From Xanthoparmelia taractica (taxonomy: Eukaryota; Ascomycota; Lecanoromycetes; Lecanorales; Parmeliaceae): 64,000 bases of DNA. A program made the translations under genes and the position numbers. The stretch's first letter is position 1. Each line of letters begins with the position of its first letter. The notes under the pieces are model-generated. The model saw only the letters and a list, made by a program, of their open reading frames with translations. It was not told the DNA's origin and ran no database searches. The stretch spans positions 175,371 through 239,370 of the forward strand of contig MU853187.1 of the NCBI GenBank assembly GCA_033085395.1, written 5' to 3'. Of the stretch, positions 21,123-33,503 are shown one piece after another.

Positions 21123-22231
21123 ATGTCCCGCTCCGCTGCCGACGCAACCCGCTTCACCGCCACCTCTCCCCACGCCTACGCCAATCCCACCTCCATCAAT
21201 CGCGCCTCCCCCTCTACATACTCCGCCTCCAGCACGCGGCGACCCAATCCCAACGCTCGGCTCAATCCAAATGCTCGAACCCCTCCACCCCCGATAGACC
21301 CAAAGAAAGGCAACGCCCCACCGGCGGAGACACCAGCGGAGAAAGTCGCCAGACTACGACAGGCGAGGTTACGAGAGAGGGAAGCGCAAACGACAACATG
21401 GGACAGATTGGTGGTAAGGGGTAGGGTATGGGCCGACAAGGCGCACAAGATCACAATCTACACTCTCGTCGGATTCTCAAGTGCGTATAAACCCCCTTCT
21501 GCCCACCGTCCCCCCCAGGGCGGGGCGATGCACATGCAACACGCTAACCGCAGCGTCCATTACTACAAACAGTGGTCACAGTAGCCATAGCGACCTTCTC
21601 CCTCACCGACATGATCCTGCACAACCGCCGCAAACGCTCCGCCTTCTACGCCGAACAACACGCCATCTACGCCCAACGCCTCATGGAAGCCATTGAGAGC
21701 GAAAAGGCCGGCCTGCCCCTCGACGACGACCAGACGCTCGTGCTCAACCGCGAGCGAGCGCGCGTGCAGGCGGAAATGGCGGCCAAGGAGCGCTCGTGGC
21801 GGAAGACGATCAAAGCGGCGCTCCTTGGGGGTTTGAAGACTGGTGATGAGGAGGAGCAGGAGGCAGGGAAGCGGGTGGAGGCGGTCGCGGTGCCGAGTGA
21901 GGGGGAAATATTACAAAAGATCGGCATGGATCAGACGGCTATACTCGAGCGAGCGTCGCAGGCGGATAAGGAGTCTGGGCTCCAGACCACAGCTTCGAGC
22001 AATGGTAGCGGAGAAGAGGGCACGGGAAACGGCAGTCGGATATTACAAGCTGTGGCGGAGAAGCGGAGAGAAGGCGAGAGAGTAACCGAAGCTGCTGGTG
22101 TTGTAAGAGGGGGCCCACTGGATCAGATGGCGGCGGAGGCCGTTCAGGCCGTGGGGGGCAAGATGCATGCTGCGGAAGACAAAGGCGGGAGTAGCAGCAG
22201 CGGTTGGACAAGCTGGTGGTCGAGAAAGTGA
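21123..22231 (+). CDS. COX14-domain mitochondrial inner-membrane protein (cytochrome c oxidase assembly)
   Basis: Two exons, 21123-21480 and 21573-22231, around a 92-bp intron, encode 338 aa. It begins MSRSAADATRFTATSPHAYA, the usual N terminus of fungal COX14-domain proteins. A disordered Pro-rich stretch and a basic helix (ETPAEKVARLRQARLRERE) follow. After DRLVVRGRVWADKAHKITIY comes a single TM spanning the splice (TLVGFS-MVTVAIATFSL), then DMILHNRRKRSAFYAEQHA. The tail is long and charged. COX14-type proteins help translation and assembly of Cox1. An in-frame ATG at 20961 would add a 54-residue Ser/Arg-containing leader that might serve as a presequence, so the start is not certain. The tail (about 220 aa after the TM) is much longer than in yeast Cox14 (about 70 aa total). 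Confidence 0.82.
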
Positions 22232-22925
22232 GGGGATGGGGAGCTAGCTGTATGTATGTATGTATGTATGTAATATGTTACTCGGTCAGGGCTGTAGATG
22301 GCCGATGGCGTAGCTTCTAGACTGTATGGAGATACTAATGGGATATCTCGCAGCTCGCACAACGAACTCTCATCATTATTGGATTAGGATGCTATCTTGT
22401 CAGGGTAGTAAAATCTGCACGAACGATAGACTCGGTGTGCTGAAAGAAATCAGGTACTTGCCCTCGCAGATTGTCAACTACATGTTAGTCTGCCGTTCCA
22501 ACAGGCTCGAGCAGTTCCATAGCATGAAAAGGTTGCCATCAATAGACAGCATCCTTTAGCTCCGATGAGGACTAAGAATTGAAGACTGAACGTCAAGACA
22601 TGGCCACTTGTAAGGATGCACGATCGGTTTCAAAATTCACAAGTATTGGATTGTGTTCTATGATAAATAATGCTGCCGCTGCATGATCGAAACGGAGATC
22701 TGTACTTTCTCCACCAAGCCATCTAGAATCAAGCCTCGAAGAGGTAAATCGTCATCTCCAGAATCGACAAGAAAAAAAATCTCTCGCCAAAGAATAGAAA
22801 GGGTGAGTAACGCCAATACGCCTCCGCTGAAGGGGACCGCACGGGGGTATCACGCCACCATACCGATTATGCACCGTTGCGCCATGAATCGTGGGTCATG
22901 TCTCGTCACATCATCTCGTCCGCCT
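22232..22925. other. Convergent intergenic region, COX14-domain gene / TOR
   Basis: About 0.7 kb between two 3' ends. It contains a TATG microsatellite at its left end and short meaningless frames. Confidence 0.5.
22251..22272 (+). repeat. (TATG)n microsatellite
   Basis: About five and a half TATG units lie 20 bp beyond the stop of the COX14-domain gene, probably in its 3' UTR. Confidence 0.85.
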
Positions 22926-25900
22926 CTACCAGAAGCTGCACCAACCGATGTAATGCTGGCATAGATTCTCCACATTGGTCGCCTGAGCCACCAATTTTGC
23001 CACCTGCCTTTCCACATTCAACTCTTCTTCAGGTTTGAAGTCTCGCCCCATCAATTTGTCCTTCACGCGTGCTAATACCTGCACCGCCCTCGCGTTCTGC
23101 ACTTCTTTATCGGCATCATTGAGGTTATTGTCAAGGACGCCAGCTTGCACTGTCGACATACGCCGTACACGGTAAGAGGCGGTGCGTGGACGCTCCTGTG
23201 GAGCAGTCTCGAGATCACCAACGATGGATTGGCGACGCTCTGAAGGGAAGGAGGGTTCTTCTGGGGGTCCACGGTTGCCAAGACGCCAGTTCAGAAGAGG
23301 ATCGTGAATGAAGGCTTCCAAAACTGCCATCACAGACTCCTTGTTGTCGCGAATAACACGCATGACCGCCTCGGAAGCAATCTTGTAGCTGCCGTCAATA
23401 TTGCTGACTTCCATGGCAAAGGTGAGCATGCGAGTGAGACGGAAAGGAACACGCTCAGGATACTTCTCGCGGTGCATGGCTACTTCGAAACAGTCACCGA
23501 AGTCGATGTGGACGACCTTGCCTGTGATGCGATCGAGCATCAAGTTCGAAGGGTGACGGTCGCCAAGTCCCAGAATGTAGCCGACCATGGACATTGTCGC
23601 GAGTGAGCGCGTGAAATTAGTTCGACGGTCCAGCCAGGACTCGGAGCTCTTGCTCTTAAGCCAGAGGACACGGTAGAGGTCTTTACCCGTAGTATTGTCC
23701 ATTGCATAGCTGAATACTTCGACCTTCTGCATCAGAGTGAGGTTGTCGTAATCTGGTGCCATTTGTAGCATGATTCTGTGCTCGATATTGAGCAAGATGC
23801 GGCGATGCTCACGGTACTCCTTGATCAGGTTGTGTAAAGTATCGCTATTCTCAACCCAGCCCAGAATACCTGATTGCTGTGAAAGCGGTATTGCCGGGAA
23901 TCTCTGGATGTTCAAATGACGTTTGAAGCTCTCAGGATCAGCGTTCAGAAGTGTGTTGACGAGGCCAAAGAGCTGCATTACACGCTCATCTTGACGAATA
24001 TCCTCATGACCTTTCAAGCAAAATTCGTAGACCCTACCATCACTGCCATACATCCTCATTCTCCGAGGACGCTGTTTGGATTGAATAACACTCATGTGGC
24101 GATCAAAGCCAGTGATACTGACGACGGGCTTCCCACTCCTATACGTGCCCGGGACAGCCAGATCCAGGTTCTTGGCGTCTTTGAGCTTAGGTGAGATGTA
24201 CGCCAGGTCGAGGCTCATGATGTTCAAGAGCTGTCGGGAAATCCGACGGAATACTGAGTAGTAAAGGTCCCAAGCCTGGTTTAAATCACCATCCTCACCG
24301 GTCTGGCGATAAATGTTGCACCAATGTTGAGCTTCCTGTAGATCTCGGCCAAAAGACTGGGCGAAAGATATTTCTCGGAGTGTTTCCGCTCCCTGTTCAT
24401 GGTGAGTAGCAGATAACCAAGTGGAAATGAACAACAACTCACCTTGGCTAGAAGGTCATGTAAAGGTCCGAGTGTCGCGAACATGCCCTCGATATCTTTG
24501 TCTCCAAAATACCTGGAAATATTAGCGTGTTGTTCGAGAATGTAGGGGTGGCGCTGGACGTACAATCGTGATGCTTCCTCCAAGCCTTCGTGCCATAGCT
24601 CGTGCCATAGCACAGCCACTCGAATTAGCTCCTGGCTCACAAGCTCTGCTTGCTCCACCAGACCCGGGCTGTGCTCCCGCATCTTCTCCATGATCTGCGT
24701 AGCGGACTGAGAGCGTCGAGCGACAGCGGATTTGATAGTGACAGTCAATGGATATACCAATGCTTGTGGATGAATTTTGCCGACCTCGGCCAGGAGGCGA
24801 TGAATTGATCCTCGCACACGATTGTTGGGCTGATTGATTCGTGCAATCAACTGCGGAATAACCTCAAGCCAAGTGTCGATGCTGACATCATTGAGACCTT
24901 CGAGTATAGCAGTGTTCACTTCCACGTCTCCGCCATGTGCGAACCATAACGTCAGCAATCTGAGGGTATCCTGCAACGAGCTAGAAGACGCCAGAGCGAT
25001 AGACTTGAAGAAGCCTACAATCGCGGGCACCACATGGCCGCTTATCACTGATTGAGGCAGAGAGCTGCTCTCGCGCTTGGCTTGTGCTGTCAATGCTGTG
25101 ACAACTTCAAAGTTGGCAAGCGCCCACGAGTGCCATGCCTTGTACCAATTCTTGTTGTGTAAGGTTGCATGGTAGTAAGCATCGATGATTTCGCGGACAT
25201 GGTTCGATTCCCAATTGCCATGTATCAGAGCCGTCATCCAGTCGCCTTGCCTGATGTAGCATTTGGCCAACAATTTGCTGATATTACTGATGTCGCCCCG
25301 AGAGTGTCTTGGACCTACGCCGTTTTGGCCGTTCAAATCTAGCATGAGATTAGTTGCACCAAAGGTGTTGTTTCCGTTCGCCATATTTGCTGTGTCTGAG
25401 GCATTGAGTATTTCGAGCTGATGAGACAAATCGGCTGTGAAAGCTCGGAGCTTGCGCAGAGATTGTTGTTGCTGACCCATGGACCAGCTGTATTTAAGCT
25501 GTGCATACAACACTTCTGGGACACCACTAGGGCCTTGAAGAGTAGCCTGTGCGGAAAGGCCACCCTCAAGCTGGGATTGGCCATCGGGAGTGGGACCACT
25601 AACAGTATGCAGCAGGTGAAGAGATTTCTCGGCTAAGCCCTGGCGGCCGTTTTTCCGACAGAGATTGGCGAATTTGATCCACATGTCAAGGTTCTCTCTG
25701 GGGCTGAGAACGAGGGCTCGCACTTTTAGCATTTTCTGCCAGACGTCAATGTTGGGTTGACAACCTCGGAGACGCTTTGTCCAGGTCTCTCTCATCGTCC
25801 GCCGCTTCTCTTCATTCTTCTCATTCTTTTTATAGACGATAATCTCCTCGAGCTCAGCGAGCATCTGTACACGAACGACGGTACCGTAGGCTCGATTGTA

Positions 25901-28900
25901 GGACTCTCCGAGCAATGCGCATAGCTCCGTATCGAGACCATCACGAGCTCTCTCAATATGCACAGCAGCCTGTTCAAATTGATTGCGATGGATCGAAAGT
26001 ATGGCAGTAAACCAAGCCCGATCGATAGAGTGGGGCTTCATACCCTCGAGATAGGTATCCATACGTTCCCATTGGCCTTTACCCCAGGCAGCCGCAGAGG
26101 CCAAAGGTGCAATGACACGCCGCTGGTCAGTGTTAGCCAAGCTCCATTTTTGATCAGCGAGATCGGCTAAGATATCCCATTCACCAAGGGCGTGGAGACA
26201 TTTCATCTTGCCCATGGTAATCTCAAAGGCGGTTTGATTGTCCTGTGGACGCTGCTTTTCACGCTTTTCGTATGCCGCTAGAGCTTCGTCCCAGCGCTCA
26301 AGCTTGACATACCAACCTTCCTTGAAGTCGAAGTCGCGATACTTTTGAGCATTGCGTAAGATCCCAACCGCAGCATCTGTTTGTTGCAGCTGGTTGTTGA
26401 TAGAAATAAGCGCTTCCACAGTACTGGGAGTCTTCTCTTCTTCAAATTCCAATTCCTTGTAATGCAATGCTTTCGCAAAGGCGTGATTCTTGGCGGCGTA
26501 CATCCCTAAAGCACGGATGTCAATAGGAAGAGCTTTGTCGTCGTGCTCCATGAACTCGCAGAGATTTAGCAGCACCTGCATGATCTCAGGAGGGATGTGT
26601 GATGACGATAATGCTGTCTCGATGGACCGTAAAAGCTCTTCCTGATATTGTTCATAGAGCTCAGTCCAGCATGATGCAAACGCAGAATTGAACAATTCTC
26701 TTGCAAGGGGTTGATATAGGCTGGCCAAGCCAGCGCAAGCTCGCAGCGCGTGAGACGGTGACTCTTTGAGCAGTTCAACACTGAAGCGCCGAATCCATTC
26801 GTGCCAATCCTCGACTGTGGATTTCTGTGAAGCTTCCCAAGCATTCTTCAGATGTTCCTGATTGACCGGTAGCTTCTTTTGGCCAATCTCTGCAAAGCCA
26901 GAGTCATCGTTGAGGCCTCCGTAGTACTCGTCTGGACTGAGATCCTGGGGAAGAGGCTCTCCTTTCTGTAGCTTCGAGACCAAGATGTCATAGTTATGGT
27001 GAGGGACATGGTTCGCAACGAGGACTTTCTTGACAGTCGAGACATAGAGTAGGTATTCCTGTCCGAGCTGGAAGACGTAAGCGCAGATACAATCGAGCGC
27101 TGCTTGTTTCAGGCTCTGCTCCTTCCCAGCAAATATTGTCATCAGACTGTGCAAGATCAGTGATGCGTAATCTGATATATTGACGAGCCTCGATATCTTT
27201 CCAATGGTATCGATAGCTGCCTTTCTTATAGCGACCGGGTTGGACTGATTTTCGAACATTCGCACGAGACATGGGATGATCATATGCATATGCTCTTCGG
27301 CGCTCTGACCAAATACCAGGATAGTATGTAGCACCCTCTCCGATGCAGTTCTACGCACCGATACATCGTTGTCAAGCACGCCGAGCATCAGTGGCAGAAT
27401 CCTCGTAATGCGGCCCTTGAACTCGCCATCCAAAGCTCTTGACATTGATTCGACTAGTGAGAGAATCGTTGCTTGCACAGAGCTACTCACAGACCAAAAC
27501 TGCTCGATAAGTTCGATAAGTGGATTCACGAAGTTTCGTATATGGACGCGGACGATAGATACCAGTATTGCTAGTTGGTTGAAATAGATTTCAAGCCTCG
27601 TATTTGGTGCGGCGCGTATGATTGTCAAAAAGCTTGGGATGATTTCGGGTAGGAATGGTATGCACCGCACCCCAAGAGTCTTGAAGATGGTCACAATAGC
27701 CTCGATGACCGCGGTATGGTATTGGGATAAGGAAGGGTCCGCTAGAACAGTCTGTGTTAGGATGTTGAAGACGACCTTTGGATAATAATCCTCATTTGAG
27801 GGCGTCATCCCCTCTATCACAAGCCCAACGTCCGAGACCACATCAGCGGCATTTCTCAAACGAGCTTCGGAAGATGTTTCGAGGATTTCTTCGTGCTTGT
27901 ACGGATCCTGGGCGCCAAGGGTTCCGAGGAGTTTGATGGTCTCTTTTCGCGACCCTCCTGGCTGTTCTGTCTTGATAATGTTTATGAGGATGTCAAGCAA
28001 TTGAGGATAGTCCTTGTAAGGCTCGATAACATAACCTGCGTTGCTTCCTAATTGGCCGAGGGTGTGGAGCGCAGCGTCTCTCTTACGTTGAGAGCTCAGG
28101 TCTTGAAGGGCCTCCACGATCGTAGGCATGATGATTGGAAGGTAGGGCACTAACACGGTTCCCCCGGTAGTTGCAAGCTGTCCAATGGCTGTAATAGTCG
28201 TCGCTGCGATTGCATTATTTGAGTCTTTAGCCTGTGGAAGAAGGGTCTTGACCAAGACGTCACAGTACGGCTTCGCAAGCCTGGATGCATTTGCGATCAC
28301 CAGTCCGATAAGCTTAGCTCCATCCTCTTTGCTTCTGGGGCTTTTAGAATTCTTGATGCTCATGATGAGATTCACAAGGACCTTCCGTAGTGATGGAAAG
28401 ACGTGTGCTGGATTGATACCCGTGAGACGACCCACGATGACAATGGCAGCCTGTCGAACTTCGAAGTCCGAGTCGTTGACCGCCAGAAAAACATGACGAA
28501 TATTCTCTGGCTTCGCAAGGTGTTTGTCGAATCGGTCGTCGAGAGCTTGTAGTACGGTTCGTCGAATGTCAGGATCCACGTCTGCCACTCCTAATGCTAA
28601 TAGTCTCTCAATAACGTCTCCGACGACTCGGATTGCATGAAAACTTGTCTGGTAGATGATAGGATCATGTATGAAAAGTTGGCAACAGGTCAGGGCCGAT
28701 GCCTTTCGAATCTTCGGATTAGGGTTATCGGTATAACGCATGGCGACATCCCGCACAAACTCGTTAAGTCCGTGACCAGTGAAGTCGAAGCCACCCAAAG
28801 TACCCAAAGCCAGTACTATTTCTGAATCTTTGCGTTCTGCTACTGAGAGGTTGAAGTCCTTAGCAAAGGCAGGCAGAGGTGGAATCTTATTCTCAGGGCA

Positions 28901-30621
28901 CCCTAAAGGTCTGAAAGGGCGGCCTGACAGAACAATACTGAGTAGATCGAGAAGCTTCTCTTGGATCTGATTCTTGATTGGGTGAATATAATGTGCCATA
29001 TCGACCAAAGCTTGAGTAAGGGCTTCACTGAGCCCACAGGCGAATATCGGATCCAGCAAAGCCTCCATATATTTGGTAAGAGCCATGCCGACTGCTATCG
29101 AAAGCATGCTAATACATTGGAAGACTGGTCCTTCATCAATGCCAGCGCGGTTTCGTCTGTGACATGGTCAGATTAGAGAAGAACCGTAGAGATTGATGGG
29201 ACCTTCTTACGCTTTAACACCAAGACCCTCCCTTATGAAGACGACAATACCGTCCAGGTATGGAGCAATGGCACTTGAGACTGCATGTGCAATTTTTCCA
29301 ATCGCAACAAAAGCTGCATTTCGCTCTTTATCTTTCTTGAGTTGACCTTGCAGGAAGATCATAAATTTGTGTAGGTATTGTGAGGAAAACGTCTCTGGTG
29401 CGTATCCAGCTAATATTGGAATCACTACCACAACTTGGCTACGTATGCGAGGCTCTCGGTGGTCTTTGAGACGGAGAGTGATATCTGCCACCTCTCGATA
29501 GTGATCGCGCATAAACATCCCTCCTCTGACAAGAAGCTCTTTCATGGTCAGCAATGATCCATGGATGGTGTCTTGACTAGGTGACTTGAAGCCTTGAAGG
29601 GCATCGTCGTAGACTCGTGAAAACCATTGCTGACGAAGGTGGGCGTCTCTGGCAGCGATGATTTCAAAACAAGCACCTACAGCTTCGGCAGCCGTTTCTC
29701 GGATTAGTACCTTCTGATCTCGGAGGGCGACTAGAATACAGTCGAAGATCTGAGGCACAAAGGCGTAGAGCAGCGTGGGAGAGTTTCGAGCAAACTCCCG
29801 TATGATTAGTACAGCTGCGAAGCGCCGGGATTCTTGTCTGTCGGACTGTAGCCACTCAAGGGCTGAGGAAATTTCGGCCTCGACAAGTTCAGCTGTGAGT
29901 GCCCCGCCAGGCACTGCAAGACGACCTAAAGCTCGAGCTGCGTATACGAGGACGGTGTTGTCGTTGCTTCTTAGAGCGGCCTTGAGAAAATTGGAGAACC
30001 GTGTCGTCTTTTGAGCAGCATCGTCACCATCAAAGCTGATTAGCTGCTCGATTGCAAGGATACCGCTTATTTTCTCGGTGGTGTCGTTGCTTTGCACGAC
30101 GAGTGCAGATATTTTGCTATTGACAGCAGTATAGTACTCTTGGAATTTGTCTGAAGGTAGCGCTGCGGACAAGAGAATTAGCCTGTGCAAGATGAGTGGG
30201 GTCAGCAGAAGGTCTTACATCTGGCGGCCGAGACAACTAGGTCTCGCAGTTCGTAGGAGGCACGCAGGCGGGTCTCTTCGTTCTTTGATTTGAGTTCGAT
30301 GAAGGTGCGATTGAGAGCCTCCATGGCCTGTGCAGCCATGGCCCTAGGCTGGGTCTGTATCTTGTCAAAGTGGTCCCGAATGAAATGCGGTGAGTTGGGG
30401 CTGCAAGGCTCAGGTTCATGAGCGCTGCCTTGGAGCTCGCCTAGTCCATGGCCTCCTGCAGGCTGTGATGACTCTAGGTCGTTATGTCTGTCGAACAGGT
30501 AGGTATCAAAGGTAGCGACAGTTGAAGGTGGAGGGGGTGTTTCAACAAGTTCAAGGTGGAACTGGAGCTCATCTTCTTCACCAACTGCATCTTGCGTATT
30601 AGGCACCTGTATCCCTGTCAT
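22926..30621 (-). CDS. tor: Target of rapamycin (TOR) serine/threonine kinase
   Basis: Five exons: 30219-30621, 29211-30162, 24564-29156, 24443-24512 and 22926-24392; introns are 56, 54, 51 and 50 bp. The product is 2494 aa from ATG 30621, or 2400 aa from the in-frame ATG 30339 (MAAQAMEALNRTFIELKSK), which is nearer the usual fungal N terminus. HEAT repeats fill the first 1200 residues and the FAT domain follows. The FRB (about 1945-2045) has WHELWHEGLEEASRL before and QAWDLYYSVFRRI after. The kinase domain (about 2080-2400) has GLGDRHPSNLMLDR and HIDFGDCFE. The FATC ends CQHYIGWCSFW. TOR is the catalytic core of TORC1/TORC2, coupling nutrients to growth. The 51-bp third intron has no stop and keeps frame, so a naive reading would put 17 extra residues into the FRB. 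All key catalytic residues are present. Confidence 0.97.
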
Positions 30622-31971
30622 TTTAGCAGACGGGTAGGGCGTAGTGCTGTATCCGCATAAACCTCGGTAGAACCCGTGGTGGTGTGGGTTGCTTGGTTGG
30701 AAGGTTAGGAAGATCACTGAGATTGATGCAACTTCACTACAATGGATGGGCTTCCACAGAAATTATATGATGTAAGCATGTCAGTAAGCATAACATCGAT
30801 AGTGCTTTTGGTAAGGTGAAGTACAACCACAACCGTTAGATGTTGCACAACATACGCCAAGAATACCGCCGATGGTCCTGGTACTTGAGACAGAGCACGA
30901 ATGTAGAAATTTATTCTACATTTATCTCCTCGAACTCTGACCCGTCCGCCTTGTATCATTGTTCTATTCCATTACGGCATCCTTCTTTTCCTCCTCCAAA
31001 AGTTGTATCTTTTCATGCCCACCTTTCCTTTGCAAGGACTTCAGTACCAGAACTACCCAAAAATCAGTCGACAAATAGAGTTTCTAACCCTTAATGTGCC
31101 ACGATACTATCTTCGAGAGCTTGCAAATATCTGGTCATTCATAGGTACATGTTATCTTTAGTTATTGCAACGAGGGCGACGAAGATGTTGCTACATGAGG
31201 AGTATCGTGGTTAAATATGGAGTCGCCAAACTTGAGACTGCCCATGGAAAGAAAAACCGTATCAATTGCGAGATTAAATCTCTTATCGAGCTCAAAAGCT
31301 GACATCGAGGCAGTCTCTATAAGCCTAAGCGTATGTCCCTACACTTTCTCATTTACTTGGATAAAGAGAGCCTCGCATAGATTGTCCTTCCCGTGACCTT
31401 TTGGGATATACAAATTTGTTAGATTTCCCAATTCTTTGGCTCAGCGTTCGTTGGCTCTAGAGAAGAGACCTTCTCGCCAAGTTGAGAGCATCGCCAAGGA
31501 ATGCATTGTAGCTGCTGAACTCTGTAAGGATTAACTTGATCTGATAGCGACTTGTTCTCTAATAGATTGGTATCTTTTGATGCGAAATCCCCACACTTCC
31601 GTCTTTATTTAAATCATTCTCAAAATCTGTCTGCCAAGTCATTACTATTCAAATCTGGCAGGTGAGATGCTCTTATCTTCAATCTGGCTCTTGGAATGAC
31701 AATGGACAGGAGCAGAAGGAAGGAGGTCAAGAAGACGCAATGGAGAGGTAGGAAGAAGGAGAAGGGTTAGAAGGAGCCGTAGGGTGGAAGCACAAAGGGC
31801 TGGAGCATCTTTGGCTTGTTCATGATTTCACTCTATTACTCCGTATGTTATAGTTCGTACAAATCTTCTTTCCTTCGAACTTTTGCGATCTCCCAACTTC
31901 AATGATATATTCGGGTCTCATGGGGCGAGTGTCACCGTCGTTGCCAATCAATATCCGCTCTATACAACCTT
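30622..31971. other. Intergenic region upstream of TOR
   Basis: About 1.35 kb between the TOR start and the 3' end of the SDR gene. It must hold the TOR promoter and leader. Only short frames are present and no repeats were noted. Confidence 0.4.
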
Positions 31972-33106
31972 CTACGTACCCACTGCCTGCAGACTCTTGA
32001 CTGTATCTATAACAGTGTCTTTTAGACTTCTGAACTCAATGCCTAGAATCTCTTTGACCCTGGAGTTGTTATATTGGAAAACCCCATCCTCTGGGTACCC
32101 TCCACCTTTGGTGCCTTTTGCGGGCAATTCGTTCTGGAGCTCTGGAAAATTTTCTCTCATGATATCCGCAATTTCTTCATTACTAAAATGACCTGCCGTA
32201 ACAAAGAACCTCTTGTTCGCCGCTTCAGGCAGTTCGGCAGCTTTGACGTGCGCAAGCGCCAAGTCACGGACATCAGTCCAAATGAATGTGCCGGTAGGTG
32301 GTAGCTCCTCCTTGGCCTTCCCAGACATCAACGCTGCAAACCTCTGGTTCGACGTGTTCAGGTTGTCCAAGCTTTGCAGATAGTGTACGATTGGTCCGAA
32401 GACCAGTGGCGGGCACATAGTTGAGATTGTAAAGTTTGGTTTCTCTTTTTCCACAAATTCCCATGAGGCTCTTTCTGCAAAAGTCTTGGAGGCACGGTAG
32501 CCATTGCTTGGGTTCTGGGTGGCTTCTTGTTCGGTGATCGGGTTCCAGTCCTTCTCAGAGTACGTATAGCCAGGTCGATTGCCCTTTGATGGGTCTAAAA
32601 TTGAAGCAAAGGAGGAGGTAATGACCTTTAATTGTGTCAGCTCTGATTTGACACTGAATGGAGAGGCTGAAGCCATACCACGCGCTTGACCGTTGGAGCA
32701 TGCTTCTTGGTTGACTCCAGGATACCTGTCGTTCCGATGACTGCTGGATCCAACAGCTCTTTCTTAACATCTGTGACGTTGAAATGAAACGGAGATGCTG
32801 TGTGAATGACTGTCTCAAAAGGGGGCTTTGATTGGACTGCCTTATCGAAGGCTCCTGGTTTGGCAACGTCCTCCACTAGTACGAAATCCAGTCTGTCTTT
32901 GGAAACTTTGGGGTAATTGTCAAGGATTTTTTGACCTTTTTCGGTTGATCGAACAGTGGTTACCACAGAATGTCCACGCTCGAGAAGAACGTCAAGAACG
33001 TGAGCCGCAATGAAGCCTGAGCCACCTGTTTGTCCATTGTTACTGATTGCCGCTGTAGAATTGGGAATGATCAACGGCATGTACCTGTAAGCAGGACGCG
33101 TGACAT
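31972..33106 (-). CDS. NADPH-dependent extended short-chain reductase (GRE2/ketoreductase-like)
   Basis: Three exons, 33085-33106, 32679-33025 and 31972-32625, with introns of 59 and 53 bp, encode 340 aa. The 22-nt first exon encodes MSRVLLT and one base of the next codon; splicing completes the nucleotide-binding motif TGGSGFIAAHVLDVLLERGH. Further signatures are the cofactor-side VRSTEKG, VIHTASPFHF, VITSSFAS after the second splice, and the catalytic pair Y166/K170 in NGYRASKTFAERASW. The family includes yeast Gre2 methylglyoxal/aldehyde reductase and plant dihydroflavonol reductases; it reduces aldehydes or ketones with NADPH in the cytosol. The substrate is open. Reading without the first intron would start at ATG 33185 and destroy the glycine motif, so the micro-exon model is preferred. 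Confidence 0.9.
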
Positions 33107-33503
33107 TTTTATTGTATCGCCGACTTCGAATGATTAGATTGACTAGGAATTGTACTATTGGCGTTGTGGATGAAATGGGTGGCATAAAATATGGGAGAAG
33201 ACTCGAGATCTAAAGCCTTTGACTTCTTGGAGGTACCCTACGTCATTTGTTATCAATTGCCGCGATTGTAGCCGGCCCTAGCCTTAAGCCCTTATCTTAA
33301 GTCCTCAATATCCGACGTAATCCATGTTTGTGAAATACGCTCTTTATTGCCGTCAAATCCTCTTCAGGAACTGTCAATTTGATAATCTTTGCTAGAATCA
33401 GGTTAATCAGGACACATACAGATTGTTAGTGGCGTGAGCTGACTCACAAGATGCCGAAGTTAGGCACGAAATAGGGTCCTTTCGCCGATGCAGCTACCGT
33501 TGA
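33107..33503. other. Intergenic region
   Basis: About 400 bp between the SDR start and the stop of the DUF1989 gene. Both are on the minus strand, so it holds the SDR promoter. No other feature was seen. Confidence 0.45.

Noticed and set aside
24513..24563. A 17-residue insertion in the FRB domain as part of the mature TOR protein
   Set aside because: It is bounded by good splice sites with a branch point, and its removal restores EEASRLYFGDKDIEGM exactly; it is an intron.
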